Shown piece by piece: positions 50,718 through 64,000 of a stretch of DNA of 64,000 nt. Both the position numbers and the translations under genes were made by a program. The stretch lies in NCBI GenBank assembly GCA_032622095.1, contig CP136064.1:125473605-125537604 (forward strand), written 5' to 3'. The DNA is from Siphonodentalium dalli. Its lineage: Eukaryota; Mollusca; Scaphopoda; Gadilida; Siphonodentaliidae. Numbering within the stretch: the first letter of the stretch is position 1; every line of letters begins with the position of its first letter. The notes beneath the pieces were generated by a model, which saw only the letters and a program-made list of their open reading frames with translations, was not told where the DNA came from and did not search any database.

Positions 50718-51605
50718 AAAAATAGCTTTTTATCATTTTTGATTCCTGGGAGTCACTTTAAAGCTTTTTAATGCATTTTACAGAGCCTGGTCTTTCAGTC
50801 CAATGAATATCTCATGCTTAGTGTGGCTATTCTTGCTGCTGATGTCTTCTTTCACTTACATCAGCCAAAAAAATAGTAAGATTTTTCATAAAAAATGCCA
50901 ATTTTTCAAGGTATTTTCAAAAAAATTCAAGGTGGTAATAGTCACATGATAATGCAAATGACCCATAACATGAGCATGTCAACGACACATATATCAATTG
51001 TTATAAGAACCTAATCTAACAAGTATTTTGGATTTTATAGCCAGTGATATACAGATATATATCATAAAAGTGTGTCATTTCCACTGGTGGGTATGGTCAT
51101 TTGAAGGTTAATAGCACTAAAACTTGGACACATTTAAGAAAATGCTTCAGCAATTCAAAGAGAGCATATCTTTATTCAACTAATTCAATATACACCCACA
51201 TCCAGTTATCTTGGATCACCCTTGCAGACCTGAAAATGTCATATTTTATTCTTCAATGTGCTGATAAAGTCATGCGCTTGATGCTCAGCTGATCAGATCT
51301 GGACTCAATGACCTCACATCACCAGAAGTTCTCTCATGGAAAGAATATTGTACAGTCTTCCATAGCTGATCCAAGTTTGCAACACCAGACCCCTAAAACT
51401 GAGTGAAAATGGGGCCTGAACATGACTGGTGGTGGAAAATTGTGCCTTTTTGATGAATAATTTGTTAAAGGGGGTGGGGTTAAATTGTGTGTGATAAATA
51501 AAGAACCATAGGGGTGATATTGTTTTTGAACACATTTTTTCCATTGATGGGCAATTCTGAAGAAATGTAGGGAGTTACAATTATTCCGCGAAAAAGCGGG
51601 CTATC

Positions 51606-51617
51606 GCTTTAAAGGGA
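51606..51617 (+). other. Empty M451 site, precise class
   Basis: Fifth of the five consecutive empty units. Confidence 0.85.
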
Positions 51618-52511
51618 AAAAATAGCTTTTTATCATTTTTGATTCCTGGGAGTCACTTTAAAGCTTTTTAATGCATTTTACAGAGCCTGGTCTTTCAGTC
51701 CAATGAATATCTCATGCTTAGTGTGGCTATTCTTGCTGCTGATGTCTTCTTTCACTTACATCAGCCAAAAAAATAGTAAGATTTTTCATAAAAAATGCCA
51801 ATTTTTCAAGGTATTTTCAAAAAAATTCAAGGTGGTAATAGTCACATGATAATGCAAATGACCCATAACATGAGCATGTCAACGACACATATATCAATTG
51901 TTATAAGAACCTAATCTAACAAGTATTTTGGATTTTATAGCCAGTGATATACAGATATATATCATAAAAGTGTGTCATTTCCACTGGTGGGTATGGTCAT
52001 TTGAAGGTTAATAGCACTAAAACTTGGACACATTTAAGAAAATGCTTCAGCAATTCAAAGAGAGCATATCTTTATTCAACTAATTCAATATACACCCACA
52101 TCCAGTTATCTTGGATCACCCTTGCAGACCTGAAAATGTCATATTTTATTCTTCAATGTGCTGATAAAGTCATGCGCTTGATGCTCAGCTGATCAGATCT
52201 GGACTCAATGACCTCACATCACCAGAAGTTCTCTCATGGAAAGAATATTGTACAGTCTTCCATAGCTGATCCAAGTTTGCAACACCAGACCCCTAAAACT
52301 GAGTGAAAATGGGGCCTGAACATGACTGGTGGTGGAAAATTGTGCCTTTTTGATGAATAATTTGTTAAAGGGGGTGGGGTTAAATTGTGTGTGATAAATA
52401 AAGAACCATAGGGGTGATATTGTTTTTGAACACATTTTTTCCATTGATGGGCAATTCTGAAGAAATGTAGGGAGTTACAATTATTCCGCGAAAAAGCGGG
52501 CTATCGCTTTA

Positions 52512-52962
52512 GGTTACACTGGTGTAAATACTATAGGCAGCTCCCCCTGCGGTTGCGGGAGGAGTATAGAGTTTCACAGTTAAAACACTCTGGGCTGTGA
52601 TTGGTTGCATGAATTAAATGTAAACTGTTGACAAAAATTCAAGGAATCATTCTCCCACAAACTTCATTTGCCAAGAGGCCCATTCATTAAAGGTGAAGTC
52701 TGTTGTGGCTGTTTAGAAATTTTAAGTGTGATTGAAAAAATGACAATATTTTTTTAGTGCGGAACTGACCCTAGTCATGAAAAAACGAAAATTTGAAGTG
52801 GATTCCCTGCTAGACGGTGTTGATTTTTTTATTGGGAAAGTTTCCACAGATGTCAAGCTCACATAATCCGAAGGCAGTTTGAACAGTTTCCATTTGACCT
52901 CTGATGCAGATCAACAAACGTTAACACTGAAGCCTATGGGAAATATTTACACCAGTGTAACC
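52512..52962 (+). mobile_element. M451 MITE, copy R17
   Basis: Intact copy, first after the run of five empty units. Confidence 0.9.
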
Positions 52963-53864
52963 TAAAGGGAAAAAATAGCTTTTTATCATTTTTGATTCCT
53001 GGGAGTCACTTTAAAGCTTTTTAATGCATTTTACAGAGCCTGGTCTTTCAGTCCAATGAATATCTCATGCTTAGTGTGGCTATTCTTGCTGCTGATGTCT
53101 TCTTTCACTTACATCAGCCAAAAAAATAGTAAGATTTTTCATAAAAAATGCCAATTTTTCAAGGTATTTTCAAAAAAATTCAAGGTGGTAATAGTCACAT
53201 GATAATGCAAATGACCCATAACATGAGCATGTCAACGACACATATATCAATTGTTATAAGAACCTAATCTAACAAGTATTTTGGATTTTATAGCCAGTGA
53301 TATACAGATATATATCATAAAAGTGTGTCATTTCCACTGGTGGGTATGGTCATTTGAAGGTTAATAGCACTAAAACTTGGACACATTTAAGAAAATGCTT
53401 CAGCAATTCAAAGAGAGCATATCTTTATTCAACTAATTCAATATACACCCACATCCAGTTATCTTGGATCACCCTTGCAGACCTGAAAATGTCATATTTT
53501 ATTCTTCAATGTGCTGATAAAGTCATGCGCTTGATGCTCAGCTGATCAGATCTGGACTCAATGACCTCACATCACCAGAAGTTCTCTCATGGAAAGAATA
53601 TTGTACAGTCTTCCATAGCTGATCCAAGTTTGCAACACCAGACCCCTAAAACTGAGTGAAAATGGGGCCTGAACATGACTGGTGGTGGAAAATTGTGCCT
53701 TTTTGATGAATAATTTGTTAAAGGGGGTGGGGTTAAATTGTGTGTGATAAATAAAGAACCATAGGGGTGATATTGTTTTTGAACACATTTTTTCCATTGA
53801 TGGGCAATTCTGAAGAAATGTAGGGAGTTACAATTATTCCGCGAAAAAGCGGGCTATCGCTTTA

Positions 53865-54315
53865 GGTTACACTGGTGTAAATACTATAGGCAGCTCCCCC
53901 TGCGGTTGCGGGAGGAGTATAGAGTTTCACAGTTAAAACACTCTGGGCTGTGATTGGTTGCATGAATTAAATGTAAACTGTTGACAAAAATTCAAGGAAT
54001 CATTCTCCCACAAACTTCATTTGCCAAGAGGCCCATTCATTAAAGGTGAAGTCTGTTGTGGCTGTTTAGAAATTTTAAGTGTGATTGAAAAAATGACAAT
54101 ATTTTTTTAGTGCGGAACTGACCCTAGTCATGAAAAAACGAAAATTTGAAGTGGATTCCCTGCTAGACGGTGTTGATTTTTTTATTGGGAAAGTTTCCAC
54201 AGATGTCAAGCTCACATAATCCGAAGGCAGTTTGAACAGTTTCCATTTGACCTCTGATGCAGATCAACAAACGTTAACACTGAAGCCTATGGGAAATATT
54301 TACACCAGTGTAACC
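53865..54315 (+). mobile_element. M451 MITE, copy R18
   Basis: Intact copy. Confidence 0.9.
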
Positions 54316-55217
54316 TAAAGGGAAAAAATAGCTTTTTATCATTTTTGATTCCTGGGAGTCACTTTAAAGCTTTTTAATGCATTTTACAGAGCCTGGTCTT
54401 TCAGTCCAATGAATATCTCATGCTTAGTGTGGCTATTCTTGCTGCTGATGTCTTCTTTCACTTACATCAGCCAAAAAAATAGTAAGATTTTTCATAAAAA
54501 ATGCCAATTTTTCAAGGTATTTTCAAAAAAATTCAAGGTGGTAATAGTCACATGATAATGCAAATGACCCATAACATGAGCATGTCAACGACACATATAT
54601 CAATTGTTATAAGAACCTAATCTAACAAGTATTTTGGATTTTATAGCCAGTGATATACAGATATATATCATAAAAGTGTGTCATTTCCACTGGTGGGTAT
54701 GGTCATTTGAAGGTTAATAGCACTAAAACTTGGACACATTTAAGAAAATGCTTCAGCAATTCAAAGAGAGCATATCTTTATTCAACTAATTCAATATACA
54801 CCCACATCCAGTTATCTTGGATCACCCTTGCAGACCTGAAAATGTCATATTTTATTCTTCAATGTGCTGATAAAGTCATGCGCTTGATGCTCAGCTGATC
54901 AGATCTGGACTCAATGACCTCACATCACCAGAAGTTCTCTCATGGAAAGAATATTGTACAGTCTTCCATAGCTGATCCAAGTTTGCAACACCAGACCCCT
55001 AAAACTGAGTGAAAATGGGGCCTGAACATGACTGGTGGTGGAAAATTGTGCCTTTTTGATGAATAATTTGTTAAAGGGGGTGGGGTTAAATTGTGTGTGA
55101 TAAATAAAGAACCATAGGGGTGATATTGTTTTTGAACACATTTTTTCCATTGATGGGCAATTCTGAAGAAATGTAGGGAGTTACAATTATTCCGCGAAAA
55201 AGCGGGCTATCGCTTTA

Positions 55218-55668
55218 GGTTACACTGGTGTAAATACTATAGGCAGCTCCCCCTGCGGTTGCGGGAGGAGTATAGAGTTTCACAGTTAAAACACTCTGGG
55301 CTGTGATTGGTTGCATGAATTAAATGTAAACTGTTGACAAAAATTCAAGGAATCATTCTCCCACAAACTTCATTTGCCAAGAGGCCCATTCATTAAAGGT
55401 GAAGTCTGTTGTGGCTGTTTAGAAATTTTAAGTGTGATTGAAAAAATGACAATATTTTTTTAGTGCGGAACTGACCCTAGTCATGAAAAAACGAAAATTT
55501 GAAGTGGATTCCCTGCTAGACGGTGTTGATTTTTTTATTGGGAAAGTTTCCACAGATGTCAAGCTCACATAATCCGAAGGCAGTTTGAACAGTTTCCATT
55601 TGACCTCTGATGCAGATCAACAAACGTTAACACTGAAGCCTATGGGAAATATTTACACCAGTGTAACC
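55218..55668 (+). mobile_element. M451 MITE, copy R19
   Basis: Intact copy. Confidence 0.9.
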
Positions 55669-56570
55669 TAAAGGGAAAAAATAGCTTTTTATCATTTTTG
55701 ATTCCTGGGAGTCACTTTAAAGCTTTTTAATGCATTTTACAGAGCCTGGTCTTTCAGTCCAATGAATATCTCATGCTTAGTGTGGCTATTCTTGCTGCTG
55801 ATGTCTTCTTTCACTTACATCAGCCAAAAAAATAGTAAGATTTTTCATAAAAAATGCCAATTTTTCAAGGTATTTTCAAAAAAATTCAAGGTGGTAATAG
55901 TCACATGATAATGCAAATGACCCATAACATGAGCATGTCAACGACACATATATCAATTGTTATAAGAACCTAATCTAACAAGTATTTTGGATTTTATAGC
56001 CAGTGATATACAGATATATATCATAAAAGTGTGTCATTTCCACTGGTGGGTATGGTCATTTGAAGGTTAATAGCACTAAAACTTGGACACATTTAAGAAA
56101 ATGCTTCAGCAATTCAAAGAGAGCATATCTTTATTCAACTAATTCAATATACACCCACATCCAGTTATCTTGGATCACCCTTGCAGACCTGAAAATGTCA
56201 TATTTTATTCTTCAATGTGCTGATAAAGTCATGCGCTTGATGCTCAGCTGATCAGATCTGGACTCAATGACCTCACATCACCAGAAGTTCTCTCATGGAA
56301 AGAATATTGTACAGTCTTCCATAGCTGATCCAAGTTTGCAACACCAGACCCCTAAAACTGAGTGAAAATGGGGCCTGAACATGACTGGTGGTGGAAAATT
56401 GTGCCTTTTTGATGAATAATTTGTTAAAGGGGGTGGGGTTAAATTGTGTGTGATAAATAAAGAACCATAGGGGTGATATTGTTTTTGAACACATTTTTTC
56501 CATTGATGGGCAATTCTGAAGAAATGTAGGGAGTTACAATTATTCCGCGAAAAAGCGGGCTATCGCTTTA

Positions 56571-57021
56571 GGTTACACTGGTGTAAATACTATAGGCAGC
56601 TCCCCCTGCGGTTGCGGGAGGAGTATAGAGTTTCACAGTTAAAACACTCTGGGCTGTGATTGGTTGCATGAATTAAATGTAAACTGTTGACAAAAATTCA
56701 AGGAATCATTCTCCCACAAACTTCATTTGCCAAGAGGCCCATTCATTAAAGGTGAAGTCTGTTGTGGCTGTTTAGAAATTTTAAGTGTGATTGAAAAAAT
56801 GACAATATTTTTTTAGTGCGGAACTGACCCTAGTCATGAAAAAACGAAAATTTGAAGTGGATTCCCTGCTAGACGGTGTTGATTTTTTTATTGGGAAAGT
56901 TTCCACAGATGTCAAGCTCACATAATCCGAAGGCAGTTTGAACAGTTTCCATTTGACCTCTGATGCAGATCAACAAACGTTAACACTGAAGCCTATGGGA
57001 AATATTTACACCAGTGTAACC
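56571..57021 (+). mobile_element. M451 MITE, copy R20
   Basis: Intact copy; the next unit's site (57,918) is empty. Confidence 0.9.
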
Positions 57022-57917
57022 TAAAGGGAAAAAATAGCTTTTTATCATTTTTGATTCCTGGGAGTCACTTTAAAGCTTTTTAATGCATTTTACAGAGCCT
57101 GGTCTTTCAGTCCAATGAATATCTCATGCTTAGTGTGGCTATTCTTGCTGCTGATGTCTTCTTTCACTTACATCAGCCAAAAAAATAGTAAGATTTTTCA
57201 TAAAAAATGCCAATTTTTCAAGGTATTTTCAAAAAAATTCAAGGTGGTAATAGTCACATGATAATGCAAATGACCCATAACATGAGCATGTCAACGACAC
57301 ATATATCAATTGTTATAAGAACCTAATCTAACAAGTATTTTGGATTTTATAGCCAGTGATATACAGATATATATCATAAAAGTGTGTCATTTCCACTGGT
57401 GGGTATGGTCATTTGAAGGTTAATAGCACTAAAACTTGGACACATTTAAGAAAATGCTTCAGCAATTCAAAGAGAGCATATCTTTATTCAACTAATTCAA
57501 TATACACCCACATCCAGTTATCTTGGATCACCCTTGCAGACCTGAAAATGTCATATTTTATTCTTCAATGTGCTGATAAAGTCATGCGCTTGATGCTCAG
57601 CTGATCAGATCTGGACTCAATGACCTCACATCACCAGAAGTTCTCTCATGGAAAGAATATTGTACAGTCTTCCATAGCTGATCCAAGTTTGCAACACCAG
57701 ACCCCTAAAACTGAGTGAAAATGGGGCCTGAACATGACTGGTGGTGGAAAATTGTGCCTTTTTGATGAATAATTTGTTAAAGGGGGTGGGGTTAAATTGT
57801 GTGTGATAAATAAAGAACCATAGGGGTGATATTGTTTTTGAACACATTTTTTCCATTGATGGGCAATTCTGAAGAAATGTAGGGAGTTACAATTATTCCG
57901 CGAAAAAGCGGGCTATC

Positions 57918-57929
57918 GCTTTAAAGGGA
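57918..57929 (+). other. Empty M451 site, precise class
   Basis: Isolated empty unit between filled ones; GCTTTAAAGGGA. Confidence 0.85.
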
Positions 57930-58823
57930 AAAAATAGCTTTTTATCATTTTTGATTCCTGGGAGTCACTTTAAAGCTTTTTAATGCATTTTACAGAGCCT
58001 GGTCTTTCAGTCCAATGAATATCTCATGCTTAGTGTGGCTATTCTTGCTGCTGATGTCTTCTTTCACTTACATCAGCCAAAAAAATAGTAAGATTTTTCA
58101 TAAAAAATGCCAATTTTTCAAGGTATTTTCAAAAAAATTCAAGGTGGTAATAGTCACATGATAATGCAAATGACCCATAACATGAGCATGTCAACGACAC
58201 ATATATCAATTGTTATAAGAACCTAATCTAACAAGTATTTTGGATTTTATAGCCAGTGATATACAGATATATATCATAAAAGTGTGTCATTTCCACTGGT
58301 GGGTATGGTCATTTGAAGGTTAATAGCACTAAAACTTGGACACATTTAAGAAAATGCTTCAGCAATTCAAAGAGAGCATATCTTTATTCAACTAATTCAA
58401 TATACACCCACATCCAGTTATCTTGGATCACCCTTGCAGACCTGAAAATGTCATATTTTATTCTTCAATGTGCTGATAAAGTCATGCGCTTGATGCTCAG
58501 CTGATCAGATCTGGACTCAATGACCTCACATCACCAGAAGTTCTCTCATGGAAAGAATATTGTACAGTCTTCCATAGCTGATCCAAGTTTGCAACACCAG
58601 ACCCCTAAAACTGAGTGAAAATGGGGCCTGAACATGACTGGTGGTGGAAAATTGTGCCTTTTTGATGAATAATTTGTTAAAGGGGGTGGGGTTAAATTGT
58701 GTGTGATAAATAAAGAACCATAGGGGTGATATTGTTTTTGAACACATTTTTTCCATTGATGGGCAATTCTGAAGAAATGTAGGGAGTTACAATTATTCCG
58801 CGAAAAAGCGGGCTATCGCTTTA

Positions 58824-59274
58824 GGTTACACTGGTGTAAATACTATAGGCAGCTCCCCCTGCGGTTGCGGGAGGAGTATAGAGTTTCACAGTTAAAACAC
58901 TCTGGGCTGTGATTGGTTGCATGAATTAAATGTAAACTGTTGACAAAAATTCAAGGAATCATTCTCCCACAAACTTCATTTACCAAGAGGCCCATTCATT
59001 AAAGGTGAAGTCTGTTGTGGCTGTTTAGAAATTTTAAGTGTGATTGAAAAAATGACAATATTTTTTTAGTGCGGAACTGACCCTAGTCATGAAAAAACGA
59101 AAATTTGAAGTGGATTCCCTGCTAGACGGTGTTGATTTTTTTATTGGGAAAGTTTCCACAGATGTCAAGCTCACATAATCCGAAGGCAGTTTGAACAGTT
59201 TCCATTTGACCTCTGATGCAGATCAACAAACGTTAACACTGAAGCCTATGGGAAATATTTACACCAGTGTAACC
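58824..59274 (+). mobile_element. M451 MITE, copy R21
   Basis: Full-length copy with a G-to-A change at 58982. Confidence 0.9.
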
Positions 59275-60173
59275 TAAAGGGAAAAAATAGCTTTTTATCA
59301 TTTTTGATTCCTGGGAGTCACTTTAAAGCTTTTAAATGCATTTTACAGAGCCTGGTCTTTCAGTCCAATGAATATCTCATGCTTAGTGTGGCTATTCTTG
59401 CTGCTGATGTCTTCTTTCACTTACATCAGCCAAAAAAATAGTAAGATTTTTCATAAAAAATGCCAATTTTTCAAGGTATTTTCAAAAAAATTCAAGGTGG
59501 TAATAGTCACATGATAATGCAAATGACCCATAACATGAGCATGTCAACGACACATATATCAATTGTTATAAGAACCTAATCTAACAAGTATTTTGGATTT
59601 TATAGCCAGTGATATACAGATATATATCATAAAAGTGTGTCATTTCCACTGGTGGGTATGGTCATTTGAAGGTTAATAGCACTAAAACTTGGACACATTT
59701 AAGAAAATGCTTCAGCAATTCAAAGAGAGCATATCTTTATTCAACTAATTCAATATACACCCACATCCAGTTATCTTGGATCACCCTTGCACTGAAAATG
59801 TCATATTTTATTCTTCAATGTGCTGATAAAGTCATGCGCTTGATGCTCAGCTGATCAGATCTGGACTCAATGACCTCACATCACCAGAAGTTCTCTCATG
59901 GAAAGAATATTGTACAGTCTTCCATAGCTGATCCAAGTTTGCAACACCAGACCCCTAAAACTGAGTGAAAATGGGGCCTGAACATGACTGGTGGTGGAAA
60001 ATTGTGCCTTTTTGATGAATAATTTGTTAAAGGGGGTGGGGTTAAATTGTGTGTGATAAATAAAGAACCATAGGGGTGATATTGTTTTTGAACACATTTT
60101 TTCCATTGATGGGCAATTCTGAAGAAATGTAGGGAGTTACAATTATTCCGCGAAAAAGCGGGCTATCGCTTTA

Positions 60174-60624
60174 GGTTACACTGGTGTAAATACTATAGGC
60201 AGCTCCCCCTGCGGTTGCGGGAGGAGTATAGAGTTTCACAGTTAAAACACTCTGGGCTGTGATTGGTTGCATGAATTAAATGTAAACTGTTGACAAAAAT
60301 TCAAGGAATCATTCTCCCACAAACTTCATTTGCCAAGAGGCCCATTCATTAAAGGTGAAGTCTGTTGTGGCTGTTTAGAAATTTTAAGTGTGATTGAAAA
60401 AATGACAATATTTTTTTAGTGCGGAACTGACCCTAGTCATGAAAAAACGAAAATTTGAAGTGGATTCCCTGCTAGACGGTGTTGATTTTTTTATTGGGAA
60501 AGTTTCCACAGATGTCAAGCTCACATAATCCGAAGGCAGTTTGAACAGTTTCCATTTGACCTCTGATGCAGATCAACAAACGTTAACACTGAAGCCTATG
60601 GGAAATATTTACACCAGTGTAACC
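60174..60624 (+). mobile_element. M451 MITE, copy R22
   Basis: Intact copy in the 1,350-bp unit with the 3-bp deletion near 59790. Confidence 0.9.
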
Positions 60625-61526
60625 TAAAGGGAAAAAATAGCTTTTTATCATTTTTGATTCCTGGGAGTCACTTTAAAGCTTTTTAATGCATTTTACAGAG
60701 CCTGGTCTTTCAGTCCAATGAATATCTCATGCTTAGTGTGGCTATTCTTGCTGCTGATGTCTTCTTTCACTTACATCAGCCAAAAAAATAGTAAGATTTT
60801 TCATAAAAAATGCCAATTTTTCAAGGTATTTTCAAAAAAATTCAAGGTGGTAATAGTCACATGATAATGCAAATGACCCATAACATGAGCATGTCAACGA
60901 CACATATATCAATTGTTATAAGAACCTAATCTAACAAGTATTTTGGATTTTATAGCCAGTGATATACAGATATATATCATAAAAGTGTGTCATTTCCACT
61001 GGTGGGTATGGTCATTTGAAGGTTAATAGCACTAAAACTTGGACACATTTAAGAAAATGCTTCAGCAATTCAAAGAGAGCATATCTTTATTCAACTAATT
61101 CAATATACACCCACATCCAGTTATCTTGGATCACCCTTGCAGACCTGAAAATGTCATATTTTATTCTTCAATGTGCTGATAAAGTCATGCGCTTGATGCT
61201 CAGCTGATCAGATCTGGACTCAATGACCTCACATCACCAGAAGTTCTCTCATGGAAAGAATATTGTACAGTCTTCCATAGCTGATCCAAGTTTGCAACAC
61301 CAGACCCCTAAAACTGAGTGAAAATGGGGCCTGAACATGACTGGTGGTGGAAAATTGTGCCTTTTTGATGAATAATTTGTTAAAGGGGGTGGGGTTAAAT
61401 TGTGTGTGATAAATAAAGAACCATAGGGGTGATATTGTTTTTGAACACATTTTTTCCATTGATGGGCAATTCTGAAGAAATGTAGGGAGTTACAATTATT
61501 CCGCGAAAAAGCGGGCTATCGCTTTA

Positions 61527-61977
61527 GGTTACACTGGTGTAAATACTATAGGCAGCTCCCCCTGCGGTTGCGGGAGGAGTATAGAGTTTCACAGTTAAAA
61601 CACTCTGGGCTGTGATTGGTTGCATGAATTAAATGTAAACTGTTGACAAAAATTCAAGGAATCATTCTCCCACAAACTTCATTTGCCAAGAGGCCCATTC
61701 ATTAAAGGTGAAGTCTGTTGTGGCTGTTTAGAAATTTTAAGTGTGATTGAAAAAATGACAATATTTTTTTAGTGCGGAACTGACCCTAGTCATGAAAAAA
61801 CGAAAATTTGAAGTGGATTCCCTGCTAGACGGTGTTGATTTTTTTATTGGGAAAGTTTCCACAGATGTCAAGCTCACATAATCCGAAGGCAGTTTGAACA
61901 GTTTCCATTTGACCTCTGATGCAGATCAACAAACGTTAACACTGAAGCCTATGGGAAATATTTACACCAGTGTAACC
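61527..61977 (+). mobile_element. M451 MITE, copy R23
   Basis: Intact copy. Confidence 0.9.
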
Positions 61978-62879
61978 TAAAGGGAAAAAATAGCTTTTTA
62001 TCATTTTTGATTCCTGGGAGTCACTTTAAAGCTTTTTAATGCATTTTACAGAGCCTGGTCTTTCAGTCCAATGAATATCTCATGCTTAGTGTGGCTATTC
62101 TTGCTGCTGATGTCTTCTTTCACTTACATCAGCCAAAAAAATAGTAAGATTTTTCATAAAAAATGCCAATTTTTCAAGGTATTTTCAAAAAAATTCAAGG
62201 TGGTAATAGTCACATGATAATGCAAATGACCCATAACATGAGCATGTCAACGACACATATATCAATTGTTATAAGAACCTAATCTAACAAGTATTTTGGA
62301 TTTTATAGCCAGTGATATACAGATATATATCATAAAAGTGTGTCATTTCCACTGGTGGGTATGGTCATTTGAAGGTTAATAGCACTAAAACTTGGACACA
62401 TTTAAGAAAATGCTTCAGCAATTCAAAGAGAGCATATCTTTATTCAACTAATTCAATATACACCCACATCCAGTTATCTTGGATCACCCTTGCAGACCTG
62501 AAAATGTCATATTTTATTCTTCAATGTGCTGATAAAGTCATGCGCTTGATGCTCAGCTGATCAGATCTGGACTCAATGACCTCACATCACCAGAAGTTCT
62601 CTCATGGAAAGAATATTGTACAGTCTTCCATAGCTGATCCAAGTTTGCAACACCAGACCCCTAAAACTGAGTGAAAATGGGGCCTGAACATGACTGGTGG
62701 TGGAAAATTGTGCCTTTTTGATGAATAATTTGTTAAAGGGGGTGGGGTTAAATTGTGTGTGATAAATAAAGAACCATAGGGGTGATATTGTTTTTGAACA
62801 CATTTTTTCCATTGATGGGCAATTCTGAAGAAATGTAGGGAGTTACAATTATTCCGCGAAAAAGCGGGCTATCGCTTTA

Positions 62880-63330
62880 GGTTACACTGGTGTAAATACT
62901 ATAGGCAGCTCCCCCTGCGGTTGCGGGAGGAGTATAGAGTTTCACAGTTAAAACACTCTGGGCTGTGATTGGTTGCATGAATTAAATGTAAACTGTTGAC
63001 AAAAATTCAAGGAATCATTCTCCCACAAACTTCATTTGCCAAGAGGCCCATTCATTAAAGGTGAAGTCTGTTGTGGCTGTTTAGAAATTTTAAGTGTGAT
63101 TGAAAAAATGACAATATTTTTTTAGTGCGGAACTGACCCTAGTCATGAAAAAACGAAAATTTGAAGTGGATTCCCTGCTAGACGGTGTTGATTTTTTTAT
63201 TGGGAAAGTTTCCACAGATGTCAAGCTCACATAATCCGAAGGCAGTTTGAACAGTTTCCATTTGACCTCTGATGCAGATCAACAAACGTTAACACTGAAG
63301 CCTATGGGAAATATTTACACCAGTGTAACC
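62880..63330 (+). mobile_element. M451 MITE, copy R24
   Basis: Intact copy, last in the window. Confidence 0.9.
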
Positions 63331-64000
63331 TAAAGGGAAAAAATAGCTTTTTATCATTTTTGATTCCTGGGAGTCACTTTAAAGCTTTTTAATGCATTTT
63401 ACAGAGCCTGGTCTTTCAGTCCAATGAATATCTCATGCTTAGTGTGGCTATTCTTGCTGCTGATGTCTTCTTTCACTTACATCAGCCAAAAAAATAGTAA
63501 GATTTTTCATAAAAAATGCCAATTTTTCAAGGTATTTTCAAAAAAATTCAAGGTGGTAATAGTCACATGATAATGCAAATGACCCATAACATGAGCATGT
63601 CAACGACACATATATCAATTGTTATAAGAACCTAATCTAACAAGTATTTTGGATTTTATAGCCAGTGATATACAGATATATATCATAAAAGTGTGTCATT
63701 TCCACTGGTGGGTATGGTCATTTGAAGGTTAATAGCACTAAAACTTGGACACATTTAAGAAAATGCTTCAGCAATTCAAAGAGAGCATATCTTTATTCAA
63801 CTAATTCAATATACACCCACATCCAGTTATCTTGGATCACCCTTGCAGACCTGAAAATGTCATATTTTATTCTTCAATGTGCTGATAAAGTCATGCGCTT
63901 GATGCTCAGCTGATCAGATCTGGACTCAATGACCTCACATCACCAGAAGTTCTCTCATGGAAAGAATATTGTACAGTCTTCCATAGCTGATCCAAGTTTG

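Larger units (their letters stand above)
38465..64000 (+). repeat. Satellite array, forward, mixed, right arm
   Basis: Longest uninterrupted stretch; it runs off the window end. Seven units here lack the nested MITE, five of them in succession (47.9-52.0 kb). Private changes seen: one extra T in a T-run at 41563-41570, A-to-T at 44593 and 48174, TG-to-AT at 48851-48852, G-to-A at 58982, T-to-A at 59334, and a 3-bp deletion next to 59790 that gives a 1,350-bp unit. No gene is recognisable. Confidence 0.97.

Noticed and set aside
12317-64000. CRISPR array, integron or other prokaryotic repeat system
   Set aside because: Units are about 900-1,353 bp with no unique spacers and no associated genes.

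Overview
This window is almost entirely repetitive eukaryotic, non-genic DNA. It is an A+T-rich tandem satellite with two copies of a large DNA-transposon-like element inside it. There is no bacterial, archaeal or phage gene content. MITE-like elements, a small hAT-type insertion, GTAAGT-type splice donors and long satellite monomers suggest an animal genome, perhaps a marine invertebrate and perhaps pericentromeric or other heterochromatin. The species cannot be read from the sequence. Working names used here: S900 is the satellite core unit, M451 is the 451-bp TA-flanked MITE nested in it, and E4780 is the 4,780-bp element. 'Forward' is the orientation seen right of 12,317.

Layout. 1-12,316: nine head-to-tail 1,353-bp units (one is 1,357) in reverse orientation, all carrying M451. 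12,316/12,317: an abrupt inversion junction with a 212-bp asymmetric centre. 12,317-20,784: forward array with mixed unit lengths (1,353 with M451; 898-900 without). 20,785-25,564: E4780 copy 1. 25,565-33,684: forward array, all units with M451. 33,685-38,464: E4780 copy 2, at the same satellite position exactly 12,900 bp later. 38,465-64,000: forward array, mixed, including five successive M451-less units between 47.9 and 52.0 kb. The array runs off both ends of the window.

The 900-bp core plus M451 (451 bp) plus a duplicated TA gives the 1,353-bp unit. M451 has perfect 19-bp terminal inverted repeats, occupies one site in one orientation in 33 units, and is missing from 10. The ten empty sites fall into four junction sequences (one precise, three shortened by 1-2 bp), and neighbouring empty units often differ. 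Because the rest of the array is nearly invariant (I see roughly twenty differences in 64 kb), this pattern suggests repeated recent loss of M451 from an already homogenised array.

E4780 has CCCTTACC ends, a TT target duplication, and subterminal blocks dense in TTAGCG motifs with perfect 24- and 26-bp palindromes. It has no long ORF, but its minus strand holds two intron-bounded open segments whose splice phases match (40 and 45 codons, with CxxC-type cysteines), apparently part of a spliced gene. It also contains a 77-bp hAT-like insertion with an 8-bp target duplication and a diverged ~300-bp tandem duplication. A single substitution separates the two E4780 copies as far as I can see by eye. 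The short ORFs repeated in every satellite unit (63 and 76 codons) are not convincing genes.
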